DNA from: Sphagnum magellanicum
Lineage: Eukaryota > Streptophyta > Sphagnopsida > Sphagnales > Sphagnaceae
Direction: 5' to 3'
Assembly (NCBI GenBank): GCA_021904315.1
Contig: CM038912.1
Coordinates: 12,177,061-12,241,060 of the forward strand
Length of the DNA stretch: 64,000 nucleotides
The translations under genes and the position numbers were made by a program. Each line of letters opens with the position of its first letter. Position 1 is the stretch's first letter. Of the stretch, positions 19,535 through 32,145 are shown one piece after another. The notes beneath the pieces are model-generated. The model was not told the origin of the DNA. It ran no database searches and saw only the letters and a list, made by a program, of their open reading frames with translations.

Positions 19535-22500
19535 AAAAGTGACAAAACATAGGGGGGGGGGTTGTTGCTTACTTTTGTAGCCACCTTAGGCCAAACCTGT
19601 CACAGTGGAAGGAAGGAAACCACGATTCTTATCTATGGTTACGAGTGAGCAGGGGTGCTGCCCTTGACTTGTTTGTCTGCGTGGTGTACATTGCCCCTAT
19701 TGGCTCCAAACACGAGAATGAATCCATGTTCCAAAACCTGGTAGCAGATATTGCTGGAATTCAAACTCTGGGGGGCATAGTACTTTTGGGAGGGGATTTT
19801 AATGCACATATTGCAGCATTATCAGATACCCTTGACACTAGCGACCTTTGTGAACTGTTACAAGCGCTTGAGCTCGTTGAAACTAAACAACCAAGCGTTG
19901 TGGTTATGCGACAAAACCATGATGCTAATGTTAGTGGCTGGGGCCACAAGCTCTTGGACCTATGCTGTGACATTGGGTTGCTCATCCTCAATGGTCGGAC
20001 ACCTAGCGACCAATCAGGGGAATTCATTTGTTTGGTAAATGGGGGGCGTAACACTATCGATTATATTGTTAGCTCACCTGCAGTTTGGCAAGCTACTACA
20101 CACCTCGAGGTGATAATAGATGGCATCTGCTACCGCGCGATGGAGGGCAATTCTAACCACAGGCCGTTGCGCCTAGGATTGAACATCAATTACAGCTTTG
20201 TTGAACCACAACATACGGTGGTAACAAAAAAATTCTTCTTGCCTAGGTTCAACTATGATAAATCAAAAGTTGAAGAGTACCAGCTTGCCTTAATAGTGAG
20301 TCTTGGAAACTTGTGGGTTGTTGACTTGATTGGGTATCTGGGGGCAGACGAATTAGTTGACCTACTATAACAATGCGTGGGTGCTGCAGCAAAGTTTACT
20401 TTTGGCAACAAGCCTTCGGGAAGGAGCTGTAGAAAGAGACATTGCCATAAACCCTGGTTTGATGTTGACTGCCGTACAACAAAACGTGAACTGAGGCTCT
20501 GGATGAAAGCCAACCTTGATTCACACGCCGTTAAACATTAGAAAAGTAAATTCAAAAATTTATTAAAAATGAAAAGACTTTTTTGGGAAACTGCAAGAGC
20601 TTAACATATGTGTGCGCTTGCTAAAGTGGATGCACATTTGTTCTGGAAAAAGTACTGGCCAAGGGCGCCCATTATGGACAAGATCAGTGTAGCTACGCTT
20701 TTGGAGGGCTTTTGTGCGCTAGTTGGCCAGTCTCCGCCACCCATATAGTTACGGACTAATCATTCAGCTCAGGTGACCAAATCTCCACCTAGCCACACCT
20801 TGAATGCAGATATCACACTTGTTGAGTTGCTTCAGGCGTTGAAAAAGTTACAAAGGAACAAGGCTACCGGTTTGGATGGTATGAAAGCTGAGTTCATTTT
20901 GGATGCAAGAGAATTGCTACACATGCCACTATTGATAGCGTTCAATTGCTTTCTGGCAGAGGACTTTCCAGAAGCCCTTTCCACTGGGGTGGTCCACGCG
21001 TTCTTTAAAGGGGGCGATGCTTTTAAATTTGACAACTACATGGGGATAATGGTTGGGCCTATCCTACCAAAGTTGTTTGTTATGATCCTTGACAAAAGGC
21101 TGAGTGAATGGGCTGAATAACATGGGCTAAGTGCCAAGGGTCAAGCTGGGTTTCGTAAAGATTACCGCACTATTGACCAACTCTTCATATTGCAAATTTT
21201 GATAGAACAGAGCAAGGCAAAAAAAAAGCCACTCTATTGCTGCTTTGTGGACTTAAAAAAGGTGTTCGATACTATGCCACGTGAAGTGTTGTGGCAGGTG
21301 TTGGTTGGCCTTGGGGTGAAGGGATGCTTCTTGCGATGCCTACAGGCGATGTATGCCAAGGATACCATACGCATCAACCACCCAAGCGAGGGTGTCACCT
21401 ACAACTTCAGGTGCTAACAAGGTGTGAAACAAGGTTGTCCTCTCAACCCTCTATTGTTTGGGCTATATTTGGATGCCCTAAAGGGGCGTTTAGACGGCAG
21501 AGAATGTGATGCACCGACCTTAGCAGATGTGCACGTATGGTTGTTGCTTTTTGCAGATGAACTTGTTCTAACATCGGAGTCAGAGGTGGGACTACAACAA
21601 TAGTTAGACGCACTTTAGCAATTATGTGCTGAACGTGGACTTACAGTGAACATGAAAAAAACAAAAGTCATGGTGTTCAATTCTGTTGACCCATGCCAAA
21701 AGTTTGTGTTTGAAGGTGACATTATTGAGCATGTGCAGACTTTCAATTACTTGGGGATCTTACTTGAGACCACCCCGAACCTGGATAGTGCAGTGGAACA
21801 TCTAGCAGTTGCCAGTAGGCACTTGCTATTCACACTGAACCACTGTTGTGTAGAACTAATATTATGGATGTTAAGTTATGTTATGACCTCTTCAACACGT
21901 TGGTGCGTTCCACAACAAGTTACGCCTGTGAGATTTGGGTAGACTCCAAGAAAATAAAGGCTATTGAAATAATGTACCGAAGGTTCCTCAAGTTCCTACT
22001 CGGGGTGCGAAAAATAACTAGCATGTCCATCGTGCTAGCAGAATTTGGCAAATTCCCCTTTGAACACTTTGCATGGGGACAAACATTGATGTACTATAAT
22101 CATGTGAGCACGGTCACTAAAGACCGCATCTTAGGAAAGGCATGGGAAGCCCAGCTCGTTATGCTTGTTACGGGAAAGAAATGTTGGGTTGGATCCATGA
22201 AAAAATGGCTACTCCAAAATCAGCCCCATGAGGTGGCAGGTTTTCTGCCTCCGGCTCAATCACCGTTGGAAATGACACTTCAGCTTACAGTGACCCGTGT
22301 GCTCCAAGCAGGGACTACTGAACTACTGTTGGGAACAGTTCCTGGGTCAACGCACATACATCTAACTTGTCTAGCAAGATTAGTGCAGCTAGTTGGTGGT
22401 AGATCTACGACGAGAGGCCCGATCAACCAGGAGGTTGGGGCCCCACCCCCTCCAGGTTTTCCCCACATAGTGTTGAATGTAAAAAGGGTGAAAGATAATA

Positions 22501-22913
22501 TGCGATTGGCTTTCATTAAAAAGTTATTTACCAACCGCGAGATTGGGACCAACGTGCAAACAAGATACTTGCACTTCAAGGGTATGTCGTACGAAAACAA
22601 AAGATATTTGTGTGACATCAATTGTGTCCAGCTACGGAAAGCTCTGGCCTGGTTTCAATGTGACAACACGCAACTTGAGGCAATGCTAGGTGCGTGGAAG
22701 GGTGTGCCATACATAAAGAGGCTTTGTCAAGGCTGCGATTTGGGGAAGGTAGAGGATGAAGAGCACTTGCTCCTTATTTCTCCAAATACATAGAAAGTTA
22801 GGGAACGCTTTTGTTCGACCCTACCCCTCACTCGCATGAGCACTCTTGCTGAACTCATGCAGACTACGAACACGGTCGCCCTGGCCAAATTTGTGGCATG
22901 CTGCCAACACTAG
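19535..22913 (+). pseudogene. LINE ORF2: endonuclease and reverse transcriptase, decayed
   Basis: The protein nicks target DNA and reverse-transcribes LINE RNA. The APE endonuclease runs to about 20225, with 'LLGGDFNAHI', 'GRNTIDYIVSS' and 'NSNHRPLRL' (the SDH motif reads SNH). Reverse transcriptase spans about 20770-21650: 'NKATGLDGMKAEF', 'GQAGFRKDYRT', 'CCFVDLKKVFDT', 'QGVKQGCPLNPLLFGLYLD' and 'LLFADELVLTS', where the usual FADD reads FADE. A C-terminal zinc motif ('CQGCDLGKVEDEEH') precedes the final stop at 22911. In-frame stops are at 20368, 20539, 20602, 20746, 21118, 21415, 21601, 21616 and 22791, all TAA or TAG. There is one shift in the G run at 19551-19561 and another near 21850. 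The copy is inactive. Confidence 0.88.
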
Positions 22914-23004
22914 AGGACAATCTGTCCTCCATGATCTACCTTTCGTCTAATGGACTTTCTGGTCCCAAACGGACGTAAAATTGTAAACAGTAAACAAACA
23001 AATG
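22914..23004 (+). other. LINE 3' untranslated end (inferred)
   Basis: The sequence after the ORF2 stop ends in GTAAACAGTAAACAAACAAA. An A-rich simple repeat of this type often closes LINE copies in place of plain poly(A). The true end may lie further downstream. Confidence 0.4.
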
Positions 23005-23426
23005 GAAATTTTTTTGTTCCATTTGAACTTGGGATAAGGGAGAAAAGAATGACAAAAGATACACACCCAATGGGCATTTGCACACAATCAAAGAAAGGCA
23101 ACCTTATGTAACAATCAATGACTCTTCCCTCCCACATTCCATTGCAATGTACCATGGGCAGAAAGCAAAGCTTGGGATGTTAGAATTGTGAAAGCTCTCA
23201 GGCAAAGAAACTTTAGCAAAGGTTGAGAGATACAAATGGGACATCAACCGGGCAAGAGAGTAGGGATGACATATCCCTTATAACATAGGCATGTTAGAAT
23301 TTGGCTAGAAGTTTAGGTAGGAGTAGTAATGCAGAAGTGTGACTAGCCTGGTCCCTTGTGACATGTGAAGGTTAGTTAAGAAGGTTATTTGATGGGTTCA
23401 TTCTTTGGGAGAAATGTGGTTATAAG
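23005..23426. other. Noncoding, nothing recognised
   Basis: A short reverse-strand frame across 22910-23155 has no motif. The sequence is otherwise plain. Confidence 0.4.
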
Positions 23427-23540
23427 TGTAGGGTCAAGCCTCAGGGGGCAGGCTTTATTGGAATAAGGGCCCCCAAAGTGAAGCTGAGGGTATGCCCAAT
23501 TCTAGTAAAGCCTGCCCCCTTGAGCTTTACATCATGTAAA
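23427..23540. repeat. Imperfect hairpin, 21-22 bp arms
   Basis: AAGCCTCAGGGGGCAGGCTT (23437 on) pairs with the reverse complement of TAAAGCCTGCCCCCTTGAGC (23507 on), with a loop of about 48 bases. It shares AGGCTTTAT-N3-AATAAGGGCC with 1409-1430. Words like GTAGGGTAATGCCTGAGG recur in reverse near 31163-31198 and as GGTAAGGCCTGAGGG near 54571. Confidence 0.65.
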
Positions 23541-23582
23541 AACTGTCACATGATTTTTACTTGCGATTCAATGTTTCCCCCT

Positions 23583-23626
23583 TGTGATACCCGGAAGGTA
23601 CCTACTGGTTAACATTGGGTATCACA
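23583..23626. repeat. Palindromic pair TGTGATACCC / GGGTATCACA
   Basis: A perfect 10-bp inverted repeat with a 24-base spacer. The same motif with shorter spacers occurs at 31097-31117 and 32146-32166. Confidence 0.7.
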
Positions 23627-23649
23627 GGAAAAACGGCGACAGGCTTTAT

Positions 23650-24029
23650 GAAAAAAGACACTTTTCAGTGAGAAAAACCTGCCAATTTTTATGAAAAGCA
23701 TAAAACTTTTTGCAGAAGGCAGACATTAGGCTTTTCAGCAAGGCACCCTCCTCCGGAAACACTGAAAAGAACCTGCCAATTTAACAACCTCCCTGGGAAT
23801 GACAAGGGGTTTGGTGTGGTTTCTAATACCTGTACCAAAACTGGTTTTGCTTGTGGACGATTGTGATAACCGTGGGTTGTAGAAGGAGGCGGTCATTCAG
23901 AGAGCAAAAGTTTCCCAATGGGTTCTCTGAGGAGATTGAAACCCAGGCTGGTTTTTTCTTGTATATATGTCATGAATAAATCAAAGGGCAAAGAAAGGCC
24001 CTGCCCCCAAAAAAAAAAAAAAAAAAAAA
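23650..24029 (+). mobile_element. Retroposon 3' end with poly(A) tail
   Basis: The sequence runs to AATAAA at about 23975 and then, about 28 bases on, a run of 22 A (24008-24029). A genomic A run after a polyadenylation signal marks reverse-transcribed RNA. It is probably the 3' end of another LINE, or a SINE or processed transcript. The start is not defined and no coding region was recognised. Confidence 0.5.
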
Positions 24030-26289
24030 GGTGTCAAGAGAAATGCAACCCAAAACAAGGTGCTGATCACATCACCAAAGAAAAAACAATAAAAAAAAAG
24101 AAGGTCCTTAAGGAAAAAGGTTTGCAATATTTTTGTGAGTCACTAAAGTAGTAATATGAATGGAGATTAAAGTGCAGAGAACCGAAGGTTTGCTGAACAC
24201 CATGAACACCAGCCAAGGTAATGAGATAACATCATTGGCACCAGATTTTGTTGCTATTCTCTTAACTCATAAGTCACAATTGATGTATAGATATCTATGA
24301 AGGAAGGTAGTTTGTTTGTTTTGTTTGTCACATTGAGATTTCTTAAACGAGAGTGCCTCTTGCCACACTCTTGATATCATTTTAACGCCCTTGATAATTA
24401 GGGGTGCATGAAGTTGGTTTTATAATGTTTTGAGCTATGGTGGGGGGGAGGGGGAGAAATAATTATATATTGAACAATATTTTCATTGAAAACTTGTTTA
24501 AATCAAAACTAAAAATTATATGAGAACGTGGGCATGCTCTTGGTATTGTTGGAAAGGCCTCAATGAAGGTTGTCTAGAAATTTATAAACCTAAGGTGTGG
24601 GAGAGGATATATTGAATTTGGGTATTTGATTTTTGTCATTGAAAATTAAATTAAATTAAATTTTAAAAACGGTTTTAGAAGGAAAAATTAGTTGAGTAAC
24701 TAGTTCACACTTGTGTTAATGGCATAGGCTACAATGCATTTGTAGGCCACAACTTGGAAATATATATTGTGAACACCTAAGATCCAATTGCCATTACTTT
24801 TTTTGTGATCATTTATTTTCTAAATTGCAAACCATGATTAGGAAAACTTTTTAAATTAGCATGACATTTAATTATACTTAAATCATTCTCAATCCAACCC
24901 TCATTTCGAACTTTGTTGATTTCTATCAACTCATAAGTTGTTACCCATAAAAGTACCAAAAATGTGTGAGCAAACACTAAAACTCTCCACGAGAATGTAG
25001 TTATTGATAATTTAACATGAATGTGGAGATGTGTTGGTGGACAAAGGAGGGCAATTGACCTCAAGATTTGCCTGGAGCATTCAATGCAAATTAACATTTT
25101 ATGCGCATCTAACATTTCAACCCTAGTAGTTGCACCCCCAAAGAACAACTTCATCCCTTATCTGAAAATAAGACATCTGAAAGAACATTAGTGCTAAATT
25201 AAGCACCTCATTAATTATTTTTCATATTATTGTCAAAGTTAAAATAAACACACTAATGTAGAAAATGGGTGTGGTGCGTTCATGGGTGCTGAGTCACACC
25301 AGCACTGCAACCCTACTGGTTAAATGCTTGCACTTCATATCTAGTTTGTAGCCAGATTTCACTAAATTTTTCATGGATGGTCACCAGTTTTGGTGCGAAT
25401 TCGTATGGACAAACTTCACTTGACTGCATCACAAAATTCATAAACTAGCATTATTATAGAGGGCCACATAGAGGGTGCGGGTGAAGAATACCCTTTGACA
25501 GGTAACACTTATCACAAATCCAAATTCATGGTCCAGTGTTGGTCTATTACTTAAATAGTTAAAGAAAATTAGGTATGAATCATTGATAGCCACACTTCAT
25601 GCTTGGTGGTTCCAGTAGCCAAAACCTTTGGCAAAAAGCACATTTGATTCTGATAAGTATCATAATGTTTGAGAGGACCTGCTCTAAACTCAAATTTTAT
25701 TGCATTGCAAACATTAAAGGCAAAAACTCCTTTCAAGATGAAGGCCACATTATTTGGACCTTCAGTTGATTCTCATCTTCATGGCTTGCACCACCAAAAA
25801 CAGCACACCATCACAAAAGATTACAACAATCTGTGACCAGCATTGAGATAAGCACTTGATTTGGTGCTTTCGTGCTCAATCAAACTAGCCTACACCTTAT
25901 GACCCAAACTTGAAATCTTCGAAAACATTCAGCATATAAAGAGAGAAGACCCTGTATATATAAAAACAAGGATGGAAAACATCTACAAAAAGTACAAGGC
26001 ATGTTGAAGCAAATGTAAACACACGCGTGTCGAAGCAAATGTAAACACAGGAGAGGAAATTAAAACAATCAAAACAGTAGTAGTGAAATAGGAGACCTAA
26101 TGCTAAAAGCTCATCTGGAGTTATTGTGTTTCTAAAGGTGTGGTCTCACCATCTCTCTCAAACTGCTCACACGTTAGGCTCTTCTTTTGAGTTGGTGACA
26201 GTCAGAATGTTCAGCAGTCAAGGGCCTGTGTCACCCAGCACCCACCAATGCACCAGTTGGAGCAACAAACTTGTAAGTCATCATCATCT
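24030..26289. other. A/T-rich noncoding DNA
   Basis: No gene. 24303-24410 (GTTTGTTTTGTTTGTCA ... GAGTGCCTCTTGCCACACTC) is a diverged copy of 34880-34985. Short frames at 24813-25154 (-) have no motif. Confidence 0.45.
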
Positions 26290-26480
26290 TGCTTTTTGTT
26301 TTTCAAAGAAGAAGAAGAAAACAAGAAAAAGAAGAGAAAAGGAGAGGCAGAAAATAATCCAAAAAAGAAGAAAAGGAGGAACAAACTATAGAAAAAAAGA
26401 AAAGAAGGAGAAAAAACTAGAGAAAAAACAGAAAAAAATAAAGAAAAGAAGAAGGAAAACACCAGAAGAAGAAGAGTTTT
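26290..26480. repeat. A/G-rich low-complexity tract
   Basis: Almost pure AAG/AAAG/GAGA sequence. The long frames through it encode only Lys/Arg/Glu (or Phe/Ser on the other strand) and are artefacts of composition. Confidence 0.8.
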
Positions 26481-29400
26481 TTTTGAGAGTTTTTTTTGTC
26501 TTGCCTACTTTTTGATTTTCCTTTTGGAAACGATTGAGTTTGTGTTGGTGGTGTGTGTTTGGAAAGCTAGAAGGTTGAAATGTTCTGATTTTGGTGGAAT
26601 ATGTTTGGAAAGTTAGAAGGTAAGCTATTATTTGATGCATTCTTACTTTGATCAATTTTTTATTGTTAAAAATTAGTCACAAGAAAATACAATAATCGTA
26701 GTGAAGTCTCTGACAGAGTAGTAAAATGTGTGTGTTAATGTTGATGAGTGATCATTTCATTATAGTAGAATGGGAAGTAAAATCATCAAGGATTGATGAA
26801 ATGAAGTCAAAGCTTAAGCTTAAAAATAATATGCTCAACTAAATTAATAATTTACGACAACAAAATTGTAGTGTTCTTTATTTTTGCATTGAGTTTTTCA
26901 AAAAGACCTTTCATGCTATGGAAATGGGTGATGTTTGTTCCTTTCATTACCGTGCCATGAAGATGGTAGGATGTTTGGTGTTTTCCATTTTTTTATTGAT
27001 TGAAAGTGTTTCATTTCACATCTTTTGATCATAGTTGATCATTTTCTTCCTCACACATGATAGGTTCCAATTGTATTTTGACTTCTCTCACTAGTGGAAA
27101 TAGGTCAAAATGCAATCACTCCATTTGTGACCACATGTGATTAATAGTCACTTGCAAGTGATAGTGATAACATTTGCAATTATAAATAAATTACTAATTT
27201 TTTTTGTTCACCTTTGTGACTATGATGTGATTATTGGATGTTTTTTCAATAGGATGATTTTAACCAATACTTTATCCTTTATGGTCCATTAGTCACAAAT
27301 GTGACCAAAATAGTTTCAACCTTTTGGGTATAAAAAGTTTATTAAATGTATTTGAGAATTTATTCGAGGTAATTAGGACATACATGTGTGTAATGGGGTT
27401 ATGTGTAATGAGTGTATCGAAGTCATATGTAGCTCATATTTATAACATATTAAAGTATATTAATCATACGTAAAAATACATATGTATACTATGAATATAC
27501 TAGATTTATATATATTTATATAGAAAATATAAATATATCCAAGGTTTATTTTATTAAGGTTAAATGACTTTGATATTATGATTTCATTAAATGTATATTA
27601 AAGGTATGTAAAGTTATAATGGGGTTACATGTTTCAATATGTATTATATTAATAGATAATAAATACTAATACTTTAAGTTAATTATTTAAATAATAATAT
27701 TGATAATCTAATTCATTAATTAGTTGATAATTAATAGTTAATCTATAGTTGATAATTATTAATTATTTAACTTTTAGCATTATACATTTATTATTAAGTA
27801 ATATTAATTAATAACCAATAATTATAGTAAATTAGTTAATAATAATAATTGGAAATATAACAATATATTTAATATCATTTATTTGAAAATTATTAGTTAA
27901 CATTTAGTAAATACTTTTATTTATTTATTTATTTATTATTTATGAACTATTAATAGAAAATAGATAATTAATTATTAGTTAGGTCATAAAAATAGTTAAT
28001 AATTAATAGTTAATGATTATACATATTATTAACAATTATTGATGAATTATGATTATTAATTAGTTCATTAGTTGATATTAATTATTAAATAATAATTATT
28101 GCTACTACTAAAAGCTATTATAGATAATGGAATAATAAGTAGCAGGTATGTTGATAAGTGGATAGGTGGTTAATTAATTACTAATTTATTAACTTTGAAC
28201 CTCAAACTTTATCCCATATTTTTTGTCTTCCATTTTCATTTTGAACATTATATAAAGAAGGTGTTTTGTATTACAATTTTGCATAAAAACAATGTTGCAT
28301 TTGGGATGAGACAATTGTTTAATCCAATGGAAAAATTTAAAAATTAAAAAGAATTATGTATTTACCTTTCATTTACATACCTCCCTAACTACCTAACTAC
28401 CTACTTACCTACCCATGTAGGTAGGTATCTAGTTTAAATAGGACCTATCTACATAGTTTCAACCTACTTACCTAGGCTAGATACTTATCTATTTAGTCAT
28501 GGATTTTTTTACCAATTTGGCTTATGGTGTTTTCATTTAGTTTTCCACTAAAGTTGACTTGTCTGTTTACTTGACTTTTGAAGTTATGATAAAATGGTCT
28601 TTTTGGGTCTCCTTGTACTTTCATGAACAAGTTAGGAGGGGAGTTGGAGAGAAGGTCACATATGCTAGTTGTACATTTAATTAGCTTTTTTATGGAACGT
28701 GAGGTGTATCCATATAGGTTCTTCTCCATGAAGAAGCTAGATACTTGATTATAAAGATGAGTTGGCCTTTTAGCAGGCCAGCTCTTGCCTCTGCTCTTGT
28801 CATTGCCAGAAAATCAGACAAGTTAAAAATGGCCATTTCATAGCGATGATGATGAAATTGTCTACTTTATGACATATAACCGTTATATAAAGTAATATGG
28901 AGCAAAGACTGCTCTGCTATAAAATAAAACAAACTAGGCTAAAAGAAGTACACTCATGCAAAATCCATGATTGGTTGGACTTCAAGCTGTGGAATGTCAT
29001 TAATGTGCATAAATTAAGTATGGGTTCTACAATGATCACAATGTATACATTAGTGTTTTTAAAATGTAGTGTTTGTTGTGATTACATTTATAAAATGCAA
29101 TAAAACAGTTCAAATACAAGAAATCAATTTCCATAAATTTGAAATGATTTATGAATGATATGGCTTCATATCCACCCTTTTTTCTTTTTTCCTTGTTTGG
29201 TTTATGATTTTTTATATGCCCATGCTAATTGTGGGGTATTATTTTAATATAGACTTTGTGAAATTAACATAAACAAGTTTATGGCAATTATGGTCTGTTT
29301 CTAACTAGAACATTGTCACATTTAACGGACCAACATGTGGAGAATCCATTAGTGGTAACCAATTGCCAAGTGCATGAGATGGACAATGTGGATTGTGGTT

Positions 29401-30098
29401 CTAAAAAGAGTTATCTTTTGGATAGGGGTTATGGTGCAAGTAAGATAATATGCAATGGACATTTTTGACACAATTTATAGACTGGACAATTTCCAACTAG
29501 CTATTCTGTAGAAAGAGGTTAGGGTTTGCATTTGAAGATATCATCCCCTATGACATTTGGATTTATGTGAAATAATTTTGATTATTGATTATTTTTTCTG
29601 TCCTAGGCTCAAAACCGTATTCTATTGTTCCATTATAATTTCATGTATGCATTGCTAAAGCTTACAATTTTAAGTGATAACTACATAATGTTTTATAAAA
29701 TCCCCATGATGCAAGGGAAAATTTGCAATACATGCATATGGTCATTCATTGAGCCTTTGGAATTGTGTGCAATATTGCATATGGGTCATGAAATTTGCAC
29801 TAACATTTTAACAAAAACAAATTACAATACTTGCATACATGTCACAAAAATAGGTGTTGATTTATTGGGGTCTTATTGTCCATTTGAGGCCCAATTAGAA
29901 AATATGTAAATATTACATTTTGGGACTATGCCTTCAATTAGCAACCATGAATTAGAACTAGTTCACTTTCATTGGAATCCATGTGTAGGTTTTACAAAGG
30001 ACCACCATTATTTGGACACAATACTCACATGCAAGTCATGAAAATAGGTGATATTTTGAAAACCCCATCCCATCTTAAATATGATGGTTTAAGGTTGA
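26481..30098. other. Very A/T-rich noncoding DNA
   Basis: 27400-28160 is dominated by TTAATTATTAAT-type words and is the most A/T-rich part of the window. 28375-28490 holds CTACCTAC and GTAGGTAGG words facing each other, so it can fold. 29600-30060 contains loosely repeated words (GCATATGGGTCATGAAA, CATGCAAGTCATGAAAATA). No gene is supported. Confidence 0.5.
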
Positions 30099-30265
30099 TG
30101 TGGGTATTGCATTTTGGGATTGGGTCGTCACCCAATTACCTTCAACTAGGACCAAATGGTTTTCATAGGTGTTAATGTGTGGGTATTGCATTTTTAGATT
30201 GGGTCATCACTCATTTACCTTCAACCAATACCAAGTGGTTTTCATAGGTCTTTGTGTGTGGGCAT
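30099..30265. repeat. 79-bp tandem repeat, two copies plus a partial third
   Basis: GTGGGTATTGCATTTT starts at about 30100 and 30179, with a partial third near 30258. Copies share TTACCTTCAAC and GGTTTTCATAGGT with several substitutions. Confidence 0.75.
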
Positions 30266-31090
30266 TGATAATATGAAACCATTCTAAAAATGAAATACTT
30301 GCATCCCAAGGTAAACCATACAAATGAAAAACAGAAAGATATTATAACAATTCATTATGCTTCAAATTTATAACTATTCAAATGAAAAATAATAATGAGT
30401 GAAAGAATTAACACTAGAATTTAAAAACAAATAAATACTTTAAAACTTAAATAATCTTAATGGTAAATGTCATAAACCTTAACAACCATTATAAAAAGTG
30501 CAATTTTTTTATTATTATAGTAGGTGGATAAGAAAGTAAGAAGGTTAATACAAAAGCTTTGTTAAGAGTTAGAGATTTAGTTCAGAAGTAAAGAGGTTTT
30601 GCCAAGAAATTTCGCCAACTGGTGGATGTTGGCTCACTCTGGCCATCAGTCAGGTCAGAAATATTTATTCTATAGGATCATGTGATGGATGTGAAAAAAC
30701 ATTTCATATTATAGAATTTTGGATAGAAATGAAGAATTGAGAGGAGAAAAGAGAAACACCCCAAAACCACATTCATGAGTTGTCTTTGGTACATTACAGG
30801 ATTTGAGGAAGAAATTAAAATTGGGACCAGAAAGAGAAATACCTGAAAACTAGATTCAAGGATTTGTTTTGGGTCATTGTTATATGGGGCAAGATGTGGT
30901 CAGCCAACTCGGCATACATACACCACTGATTGTGTCCAATCAGAATATCCTTAAAAACCTCTGCCCAGATTTTTAGTGTATGTGCATGCACACTTACAGA
31001 GCAGAAGAACCTGCATTGCAGGGCAATTTTTGGAAAAAAAACATTCACAGGTGTGAGCATTTTGTTTTTCAAAATGCATTGCAATTTATT
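30266..31090. other. Noncoding, nothing recognised
   Basis: A/T-rich. Short frames on both strands near 30815-31160 have no motif. The phrases GAGAAACACC...AAACCACATTCATGAG (30747 on) and GAGAAATACC...AAACTAGATTCAAGG (30833 on) suggest a faint duplication. Confidence 0.4.
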
Positions 31091-31096
31091 TTTCCC

Positions 31097-31117
31097 TGTG
31101 ATACCCTTTGGGTATCA
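31097..31117. repeat. Palindrome TGTGATACCC-TTT-GGGTATCA
   Basis: An eight-base perfect stem (TGATACCC/GGGTATCA) with a 3-base loop. It has the same motif as at 23583 and 32146 and is followed by an A-rich stretch in all three. Confidence 0.7.
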
Positions 31118-31210
31118 TGAAAGAAATCGCAAAAACAATGTTGATTTGTATGCCATGTAAACACCCTTGCCCATGGCCTCAGGCATTACCCTACACATAA
31201 TAATCGCATA

Positions 31211-31236
31211 GTAGGAAAGGGTTTAGGGTTTAGGGT
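31211..31236. repeat. Short TTTAGGG tract
   Basis: About three units of the plant telomere-type heptamer. A similar two-unit tract lies near 35176-35192. They are too short to mean a telomere remnant. Confidence 0.6.
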
Positions 31237-32140
31237 TGTGCCTTCCACCACCGTATACAAAAAAAAAAAACACTTGTTGATCTTTGTTGGGCATATGACA
31301 CCCATTGGTTGATCTTTCAAGTTTGGAAATACCAAGTCCACCAGAACAGTTAAATAGAGACTGGAACTTGCATGACTAGAGGTGGACCTGAACCAATTGT
31401 GCATCATCTATGTACTATAATGGAGCCTAAACTACTTTGGACCCGAGCAAAAATAAAAAGAGGGGTTCCAAACCTAGCTTGGAGAAAACCCACACCAAAT
31501 TCTTTTGTTCATGTCAACAATCAGTCAAGGCGCCGACCATGAAAGCACTTTTGGAGTTTGATCTCTCCTGTATCAGTCTTGTCGTCACCTGGAGCTGGCA
31601 TGGAATCCAAACATGATGAGAATCTATATACACCGAGTCTGCAATTGGGGGGCCACAAAATGGCATCATCAACCTGTTTTTGATACCATGTTTGATGCCA
31701 TGTTTACCACTTACCTTTTAACTTAGGCTCCTTTTCCAATAAAGATTGGACTCGAATTTTCCACATGAGTTCAGAATTGAAGAAGATTTAATATGTAGGT
31801 AGTCAACAATTACATGGGAACACATCATATTTTGTGCTGTATAGGACACCACAATGTGGCGTAAACTCAGTTCAATTCATGGGTGCAATTCCAGAGTTCC
31901 TTGTATTTTGATGATTATGGGAATTTGAACTGTTTCACAAGTGCTTCTAATAACAAATGCTTCTACAAGCTTCCAAGAAATGTAAACCTTCCTCTCCATT
32001 TCACTAACTACTGCTTATGTAACATAAAGACCGCCTCTGATTTCTCTACTCTATCTAGCAAGCACCTTGCATATCTGGGCATTTCTGAAAATGAGAAGTT
32101 CTGCTCATGTGGGCATCTTCCATTTTTGTAAAAAAAAAAT
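31237..32140. other. Noncoding, nothing recognised
   Basis: Plain sequence. An 82-codon frame at 31883-32131 has no motif. Confidence 0.4.
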
Positions 32141-32145
32141 TTCCT

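Larger units (their letters stand above)
12624..23004 (+). mobile_element. Two-ORF LINE split by a hAT insertion
   Basis: Non-LTR retrotransposon on the + strand. ORF1 (about 12688-13536) has an RNA-binding-like core. ORF2 starts about 13537, is interrupted by the hAT at 13729-19526 and resumes at 19535, running to the stop at 22911. Without the hAT the element is about 4.6 kb. A GTAAACAGTAAACAAACAAA stretch at about 22983-23003 could be its 3' tail, and 12624 follows a poly-T run; both edges are estimates and no LINE target duplication was found. Order ORF1, APE-type endonuclease, reverse transcriptase, C-terminal zinc motif is the standard layout of autonomous LINEs. This copy is dead. Confidence 0.85.

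Noticed and set aside
26126-26515. 129-codon Lys/Arg-rich frame
   Set aside because: Purely an effect of A/G-rich low complexity.
31211-31236. Interstitial telomere
   Set aside because: Only about three TTTAGGG units, which is common by chance or as a promoter telo-box in plants.
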